Assembly (NCBI RefSeq): GCF_029867415.1
Contig: NW_026706252.1
Location: 62,001-126,000, forward strand
DNA: 64,000 nucleotides
Direction of reading: 5' to 3'
From: Vicia villosa
Lineage: Eukaryota; Streptophyta; Magnoliopsida; Fabales; Fabaceae
Each line of letters begins with the position of its first letter. Position 1 is the stretch's first letter. A program made the position numbers and the translations under genes. This document shows positions 57,181 through 64,000 of the stretch, piece by piece. A model generated the notes under the pieces. It saw only the letters and a list, made by a program, of their open reading frames with translations, was not told the origin of the DNA and ran no database searches.

Positions 57181-58115
57181 CAATTTGGTTGAGTCGTCTA
57201 AGGATGGTTCTTCCTTGTGGAGTCACGCTACGGTTGTGTCTTCTTTTCAAAGTCTAGCTAAGGTTAGCAATTTGGTTGAGTCGTCTAAGGATGGTTCTTC
57301 CTTGTGGAGTCACGCTACGGTTGTGTCTTCTTTTCAAAGTCTAACTAAGGTTAGCAATTTGGTTGAGTCGTCTAAGGATGGTTCTTCCTTGTGGAGTCAC
57401 GCTACGGTTGTGTCTTCTTTTCAAAGTCTAACTAAGGTTAGCAATTTGGTTGAGTCGTCTAAGGATGGTTCTTCCTTGTGGAGCCACGCTACGGTTGTGT
57501 CTTCTTTTCAAAGTCTAACTAAGGTTAGCAATTTGGTTGAGTCGTCTAAGGATGGTTCTTCCTTGTGGAGTCACGCTACGGTTGTGTCTTCTTTTCAAAG
57601 TCTAACTAAGGTTAGCAATTTGGTTGAGTCGTCTAAGGATGGTTCTTCCTGGTGGAGTCACGCTACGGTTGTGTCTTCTTTTCAAAGTCTAACTAAGGTT
57701 AGCAATTTGGTTGAGTCGTCTACGGATGGTTTCTTCCTTGGGGAGTCACGCTACGGTTGTGTCTTCATTTTCAAAGTCTAACTAAGGTTAGCAATTTGGT
57801 AGAGTCGTCTAAGGATGGTTCTTCCTTGTGGAGTCACGCTACGGTTGTGTCTTCTCTTTTCCAAGTCTAACTAAGGTTAGCATTCTTTTCAAGTCTAACT
57901 AAGTTTAGCAATTTGGTAGAGTCGTCTAAGGATGGTTCTTCCTTGCGGAGTCACGCTACGGTGGTGTCTCCCCTTTTTCAAGTCTAACTAAGGTTAGCAA
58001 TCTTTTCAAAGTCTAACTAAGGTTAGCAGTTTGGTAAAGTCGTCTACGGACGGTTTCTTTCTCTAAAAGTCACTCTGCAGTTATGTTTCTTTCAAGTCTA
58101 ACTAAGGTTAGCAAT
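57172..58115 (+). repeat. 87-bp tandem repeat next to the 3' LTR
   Basis: At least seven regular 87-bp units (57184 onward), then irregular ones to about 58115. Each is the AAGTCTAACTAAGGTTAGCA core of the shorter array plus about 60 bp of added sequence. As 87 is a multiple of three, one frame stays open for 198 codons (57185-57781); the frame is unlikely to be a real protein. Tandem repeats just before the 3' LTR are a known feature of Ogre-type elements and a source of satellites. Confidence 0.88.
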
Positions 58116-58252
58116 TTGTCTGGTTCGCCTTTGATACTATTCAACACCTTTGCTTTACCACAGAATGCAAATTTTGATGGTACTTTTGGGTATTCAATCC
58201 ACTTTCACCTCTCATGTCCAGAACTTATGTCGTTCGTACATTCAGGTTCAAG

Positions 58253-58271
58253 AAGATTGAATAGGGGCAGC
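58253..58271 (+). promoter_or_regulatory. Polypurine tract of the LARD
   Basis: AGATTGAATAGGGGCAGC directly before the TGTTGCACC start of the right LTR. Confidence 0.6.
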
Positions 58272-61200
58272 TGTTGCACCCCAAAATTTGCCCATATATT
58301 TATTCCTAACTGGTTTTTACTCCACATTCATATGCATCTTTCATTTAGGCCATCTAACATTCATACATTCATTTTTTTGCATTGGATCTTTTTGCATTGG
58401 ATCAAGGATCTTGGAAGCTAGGGTTTTTGTATGGTCGTTCATGGTGGACTCCTTTCTCCTGAAGCTGCAAAATTTTCCTCTATAAAGATTCACCAAGGGC
58501 AAGAGATAATGAAGAGTTTCTTATATATGGTTTTTGCAAATGCTAATTCAACCAAGATTCATTGGATTTCATGTCACAGTGTTCTTATGTGCTTCAGTTA
58601 CTATCTCCTGCAAGAATTCCTTAAAGTTTCATTGTTATGCCTGATTGAAGTTCAAATGTGAGTCACGACCTGAAGGAGTAAAGTGGCAATTGAGGCTATT
58701 TGCTTTTTGTTCCTTAAAGCAAATAATTTGGTTCATCGATTGAGTTAGGATTTCGTTGAATTAAAGTTCATTCAAGTGAGGTTGTGGTTTCGGTACAATG
58801 CGAGTATTGGATAGAGTTCTTTAAGATATGTTGGGACGGAAGATTAATTCACTTTTGTTTTGTTGAGAATACAATCTACAAGAGGAATTCTGAATAAAGT
58901 CCAAGAGTAGTGCGGAATACAAGCTTCATTACAAGTTTTTGAAAGTTGTATTACAAAGCTTACCCAAAGCCTATTCAAATTCATTACAAAAGCTATAAAA
59001 CCATTGTTCTTTATCAAAAGGCCCATTCATTACCAAATTCATATTACAAATCCAGTCCAAGAATTACAAAAAAGAAACAAACAATTAAACTTGTTCTAAG
59101 CCTTGTGTTCATCTTCAACTTTCTACATGCTTCCAACAACTTTCTCTCAAACGCCAAGCTTCATAATTGAACTAAATCCGGCCACGGAGAAAACAATGTC
59201 TTGCCAAAATTCTGCATCAACACAGTTTGCAATATGCTCCTGCAGCCACTGTATTCATTTAGTAAAAAATCTGTTAAAGAAAAAGAAACAGAAATGGAAG
59301 ATTTATCCATCTGCATTTTCCAGCAATAACCATATAACAAAACTCAGCCCTGCATCAAACTCAGAAAAAGAAAGCTCAACCTGCACAATACATACAAAAC
59401 CAGTTCACATAGAAGATCCAGCAGTATTGAGTGTAACAAAAGTCAGCAGAAAACTCCAAATAGAATTCCAACAAAAAACAGAATGATAACCTCTTCTAAC
59501 CACTTTCTAAAAAGTCCTTAACAGTTTTTTCCAATTAACTTCAACCAAACTAACTTAACAGAGTTCATAACCACATCTCAATCACAACTAACAGCTTACA
59601 TAACTGACCAAAACTACCCCATCCAATCAGTTCATAAACCTAACAGAATCCTAACAACCCCTAACTAACTGTAACCGCCCATAACTAATTTCCAAAAAAC
59701 AGTTACAAGGCTAACCAATCAGAACAAGAATTTCAGAAACAGAATTAGAAGAAAAACTCACCAATTTATATGCAGCTTCAACCATTCTCTTGAGCTCTCT
59801 CTCTCTCTCTCTCTCTCTCTGTCTTCTGATCCCTTGAGGCTCCACCATTTTCTTCCACTCTTCTGGACCCTTCTTTTCACCAATCCCACGATTCTTCATT
59901 CTGATCACTTCTTCACAACTTCAATCTTCACCTCCATTCAATCTCTCCCTTCGATCTCCCATTCTCTTCTTCTTCACCAACACACACCATTTTCACACTC
60001 CATTCATCATAACCTTCACTTCACACCACTTTCACCTTGAACCTGTGTCAAGAACGCCACCACTCATCAATGATTTTTAGAGAGAAACGAATCGGAGCAA
60101 GGAAAACTTCAGAGAAAAAAGAATGATAACAGAAGAAAGGAGAGTGGTAACAAAACCTGAAGAAGAACGTAACAAACTTCTCGATTCAATGCTCTTCCTT
60201 CCCCTCGGAACTGAACTTCATACTACTCCACGACCAATCTTCACACTCTGAATCTCTAGGGATAAACTCAAAGAATCATCTTCAATTCAATTCTCTTCGA
60301 CTCCACGTGTCAGTATCGTTCATCATCATCCTCATCAATCCAAGAACATACAGGAAATCTCGCGTCGTCAAGTCTTCAACATCATCAATTATCTTCACTG
60401 CATCGTCTACAATCTGCAAACAACAACACTACAACGCATTCAACAGAGATGAGAGACGTGAACGAGCTCGACTCGGTCGAGATGAGATCGAAATGGCGAA
60501 CACCGCCGCAAGCGAGAGAGATTATGAGCGAAGACGGGAGGGAGTGTGAGCGAGAGGTCTCGATTGCGCACGACGGCGGAGAGAGGAGCAGTCCGATAGC
60601 TTCGTCGGAGAAGAAGGTTGCGAGGCTCGCCGGAGAAGAAGCATCTTCTGGCGCCGTTGGTTCGTGAAAAGGGGAAAGAGGACGTTCAAAAAGGTGAATA
60701 GTCACAGGTTTAACCTAATTCCTTTTTTAATTGCTTCTTTGCATTAGTGTGATTAATCGGGTTTGATGAGTGTTAATTAAGATTAAATGTGCATAGTTAG
60801 ATCTTTGATTGTAATAAGCCTGGATTAATTACTGCTATTTGAAATTAGTTGTTTTTTTAGATTAATACAAAATATTGCTACAGAAATTGAATCAAAAATG
60901 GAAAACCTAGATATAATTGGATCATCTAGTTCCTTGGGCCGAATTGCTAGGTTCACCCCCTTTAGCCCATTGCTCCTGTTTGAAAATCTGAATACCATGA
61001 AAATCCCTTGGGCCGAATTTCTGATTGCACCTCCCTCTGAGGCCCAGGCGCCATTTTTGGCATTTCCCAAAAAAACTACAAAAAAACTCTGTTTGGGCTT
61101 GTCACCCTGGGCCCTGCGCCTGGATATACTTACACCCCTGATCTCACATATTAACACCCCCTGAGCCCATTAATTCATGCTAGAACTTAGTCTTTTTTTT

Positions 61201-62715
61201 CACATAGATCTTCCCTATTTTTTTTAGGTAATTGTTGACACATAAAACCATAAAATTTGCTAGTTCTAATTAGGTTTTAGGGAAATTTTAGTCTTTAGAA
61301 TTTTCCCATAAAAAGAAAACAATAAAAATATTAGTTTTAGGATTAATAGATTTTTAGTATGTTTTAGGCTTGAATTAGAATTCCCTTAACCCAAAAACTC
61401 ACAAAAATAGTAGTTATTTTAGTTTAATTTTGACATAATTGATAGAACTTCCTTCATAAAAATCATATAAAAAATAGTAGTATTTTTTTTAGGTTAACTT
61501 TGTACTAATGCTTGAATTGTTTTTGTACCATTTTCATGCTATTGTTTGTATAATTGTTGTGTGATTTTGTTACTTGTTTTGGCCATATTTTTGGCCTACT
61601 TTGTTAATACCATTAGTATGCTCCTTTTAGAATCTATCTCATTACCATGTTAACTTTAGAATTAGACTTAGAATGACACTTAGGTTAGAGAAATAGGTTA
61701 GTCTCCCTTTTTCATGCTTCTTTTTCTTTTCAACTTTAAAACATTAATAAATAAAGAGGCGAATCACATTAAGAAAGTGATAGAGAAATGAGTGGGATTC
61801 ATTCCCTAATCTGTTTCTCAATCACTTAGTGGCATAGAAATGAGTGGGATTCATTCCCTAATCTGTTTCTCGGTCACTACTTAATGGGAGAGAATTGAGT
61901 GGGATTCATTCCCTAATCTGTTTCTCAAACATTAGTTAATGGGATAGAAATGAGTGGGATTCATTCCCTAATCTGTTTCTTGAACATTATATAATGGGAT
62001 AGAAGTGAGTGGGATTCATTCCCTAATCTGCTTCTCGATCATTATACATTTTATGTGATTCTAATCGCAAAGTAAATTCCCTTAAAAAATACCCAACCAA
62101 AAACATTTAAAACACTTAATAAAGGCTCGAATTAAAACAAAGTGACGAAGTGGTGCGAAACCTTGTATTGGGTTTTGTTCATCATGTAGTTACATAAAAA
62201 ACACAAACCCAAGTTCATTCTTTTGCCTTGTTAGGCGCTTAAGAACAAGTTAAGTCCCTTCCAAAAATAGGCGTATAAGTCTCCAAAGGTCGAGCATCGT
62301 GGATTGTGACCTTAACCGCTGTTCAACTAAAAAACACAAAACAAATGGAAACTCTTGAGCCGAACTACGGTCGCTCTGATTCCTTTAAAGGGATACGTAG
62401 GCATTGGGTCGCGGGGCCTAAGCGAGCACACTTGTAAATAATTCCTTCTTTTCCCCGTATTTCTTTTGCATGCATTCGCATTTAGGTTTTAGACATTAGA
62501 CACCCTTTAGATAGAAACAAACATAGGTGGATACCATCGAGTACGATGGGCGTGAGGGGTGCTAACACCTTCCCCTCGCGTAACCGACTCCCGTGCCCTG
62601 TTCTCTGGTCAAAAGACCTTGTTCTTGTTCTGAGTTAGGTTTCCTGGTATTCCTTTCCCTCGATGGGATAAATATATTAGTGGCGACTCTGATTCCATTT
62701 TTCGCAGTAGCGACA
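58272..62715 (+). repeat. 3' LTR of the LARD
   Basis: 4444 bp, almost identical to 47381-51834. It carries the second copies of the CT repeat (59795-59820), the hairpin array (61783-62035), HP1 (62404-62421) and HP2-HP3 (62534-62581). No gene. Confidence 0.93.
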
Positions 62716-62720
62716 CCGTC
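62716..62720. repeat. Target duplication CCGTC, right copy
   Basis: Identical to 47376-47380. Confidence 0.92.
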
Positions 62721-64000
62721 CACGTAGATGGTCCATTTGTTTTCGGTGGGAGTCGGGCAGTTGAAAATAGAGGTCATCTCGGCCACGAAATCAGCGAGCG
62801 CTTGAGCTTTTAGTGCCTTCCTGCCCTCGTATTGTATGTCGAATTCGGACAGCTCGAGGGACCATCTTAGCATTCTCTCGGCCATGTCTGGTCGGCTGAG
62901 AAGTTGTTTGATGGGTTGGTCTGTCCGGACGACGATGGTGTGGGCGAGGAAGTAATATCTCAGCCTCCTGGCAGCTGTTATTAGGGCCAGTGCGACCTTC
63001 TCTATTTGTTGATACCGCACCTCGGGCCCTTGTAGGGCTTTGCTTCTGAAGTATACTGGCTTCTGCCCGTCTTCAGCTTCTCGGATCAAGGCCGCGCTGG
63101 CTGCCTCGTTTGAAACGGCCAGGTAGAGATATAGGATCTCGTTGCTATCTGGTCGGGAGAGGACGGGCGGCCTGGAGAGAACTTGTTTGAGGTGGGACAG
63201 CGCTTGCTCGCATTCCTCGGACCATTCAAAGGTTGCTTCTTTCCAAAGTAACTTAAAGAATGGGAGGGCATGCTGCGCGGATTTCGCGACGAAGCGGGAT
63301 AGTGCCGTGAGCATTCCGTTTAGTACTTGGATAGATTTTTTATTGACGGGGGTAGGGAGTTCCGAGAATGCTCGGCATTTATCGGGATTGGCTTTTATTC
63401 CTCGCTCGGTCAGATAGAAACCGAGGAACTTGCCCGCCCGTACTCCGAAGGTGCATTTCTCAGGGTTGAAACGCATCTTGCAGGATCGGGCCTGCTTGAA
63501 CACCCGTTCAAGGTGCGTTGTGTGGTCGGCGTCTTCTCGAGATTTGACGATCATGTCGTCCATATATACCTCGAGGGTGTCGCCGATCTCTCCCCGGAAA
63601 ACCTTGTTCATCATCCGCTGGTATGTAGCTCCGGCATTCTTGAGTCCGAACGACATTACGTTATAGTAATAGTTGCCCGACTCGGTCATGAATGCCGTGC
63701 ATTTCTTGTCGCATCTCCCCATGGGAATTTGGTTGTAACTTGAATAAGCATCCATAAACGATAACAATTTATAGCCGGCCGAGTTGTCGACCAGTCTATC
63801 AATATTAGGTAAAGGATAAGCATCTTTGGGACATGCCCGGTTAACATCGGTATAATCAACGCACATTCTCCATTTTCCATTAGATTTTTTGACAAGTACA
63901 ACATTTGAGAGCCAAGTTGAATACTTGGCCTCGGAAATAAAATTTGCCTCTAGAAGGTCTTTTACAGCTTTCTCGGCAGACTCCGCTTTCTCGGGAGACT
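62721..64000 (-). pseudogene. Retand-like pol, 5' part: reverse transcriptase and degenerate RNase H
   Basis: This half of pol is open from the window edge to the insertion point. RT blocks: LVKKSNGKWRMCVDYTDVN (from about 63900), YPLPNIDRLVD, SFMDAYSSYNQI, FGLKNAGATYQRMMN, the catalytic VYMDDMIVKS (about 63550) and GFYLTERGIKANPDKC. The RNase H that follows has LAVSNEAASAALI where an active enzyme has an aspartate, so it is catalytically degenerate, as usual in Tat elements. The second RNase H begins with KWTIYVDG and is cut there by the insertion; it resumes at 47380. No stop was found within this part. Confidence 0.9.

Larger units (their letters stand above)
47381..62715 (+). mobile_element. 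Non-autonomous Ogre-like LTR element (LARD type), 15.3 kb
   Basis: Two LTRs of 4454 and 4444 bp (47381-51834, 58272-62715) begin TGTTGCACCCC and end GCGACA. The element has a tRNA-Arg primer site after the left LTR, a purine-rich stretch before the right LTR and 5-bp target duplications CCGTC. The internal 6.4 kb shows no gag, protease, RT or integrase on either strand. LTR type and primer fit the Ogre group of the Tat lineage. Differences seen between LTRs: 47829/58720 (A/C), 49197/60078 (C/T), 51014/61895 (A/T) and a CT-repeat length change of 10 bp. Confidence 0.93.
41589..64000 (-). mobile_element. Tat/Retand-like Ty3/gypsy element, interrupted and cut by window
   Basis: Read on the minus strand: RT and RNase H (64000 to 62721), then, after the nested insertion 47381-62715, the second RNase H and integrase (47380 to 45680), an antisense gene (42624-44944, plus strand), polypurine tract (42213-42227) and the 3' LTR (to about 41589). 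RT followed by a degenerate RNase H and then a second, plant-type RNase H, plus an extra antisense ORF before the 3' LTR, is the layout known for the Tat lineage. Gag, protease and the 5' LTR lie beyond the window. Base composition is clearly GC-richer than in its neighbours. Confidence 0.88.

Noticed and set aside
56836..58115. CRISPR-like regular repeats
   Set aside because: The whole unit including the supposed spacer is repeated, and the array lies inside a plant retrotransposon next to its LTR.
63142..63743. Plus-strand frames of up to 138 codons opposite the Retand-like RT
   Set aside because: Shadow frames of the conserved, GC-rich RT coding sequence on the minus strand.

Overview
The window is a nest of plant transposable elements with no intact host gene. 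A flowering plant with a very large genome is indicated, most likely a legume of the pea/vetch/faba bean tribe (inference). The signs are several Ogre-type LTRs longer than 4 kb, a tRNA-Arg primer site, Tat-lineage pol with two RNase H domains, and protein-coding fragments that read as plant genes.

Layout. 1-7830: minus-strand Tekay/Del-like chromovirus, left LTR cut by the window, both LTRs identical where compared, one nonsense codon in integrase. It sits inside an Ogre-type LTR whose 3' part is 7831-8956. 8998-13639: solo Ogre-type LTR (TSD GAAGG). 13640-14868: decayed Athila-like pol. 14869-21102: minus-strand Ogre-type LTR related to the previous one. 21103-22406: unassigned DNA with one coding-like fragment. 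22407 to about 41588: decayed minus-strand Helitron with Rep and Pif1-like helicase exons. It was split by a gene-fragment-carrying CACTA transposon (26462-33678, TSD TCT) and by a full-length L1-type LINE (34149-40321, 16-bp TSD). A microsatellite and a small MITE follow.

From about 41589 to the window end lies a minus-strand Tat/Retand-like element. Its 3' LTR is at the left. Between pol and that LTR it carries an antisense gene with its own TATA box and two inferred introns (632 codons). Its pol is cut inside the second RNase H by a 15.3-kb insertion (47381-62715, TSD CCGTC). This insertion has Ogre-like 4.45-kb LTRs and a tRNA-Arg primer site but no gag or pol. Its LTRs differ at only three substitutions noticed plus one microsatellite length change, so it is a recent, non-autonomous element that must have been moved in trans.

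The most unusual signal is in the Ogre-type LTRs. They are packed with short hairpins whose loops are conserved while the stems differ from copy to copy and stay complementary. Near the LTR 3' end, three different LTR families share the same adjacent hairpin pair. In the two related LTRs where a TATA box is visible, these modules lie downstream of it, so they would be part of the RNA leader. They may be an undescribed structured-RNA module, or the product of a hairpin-correcting mutational process.
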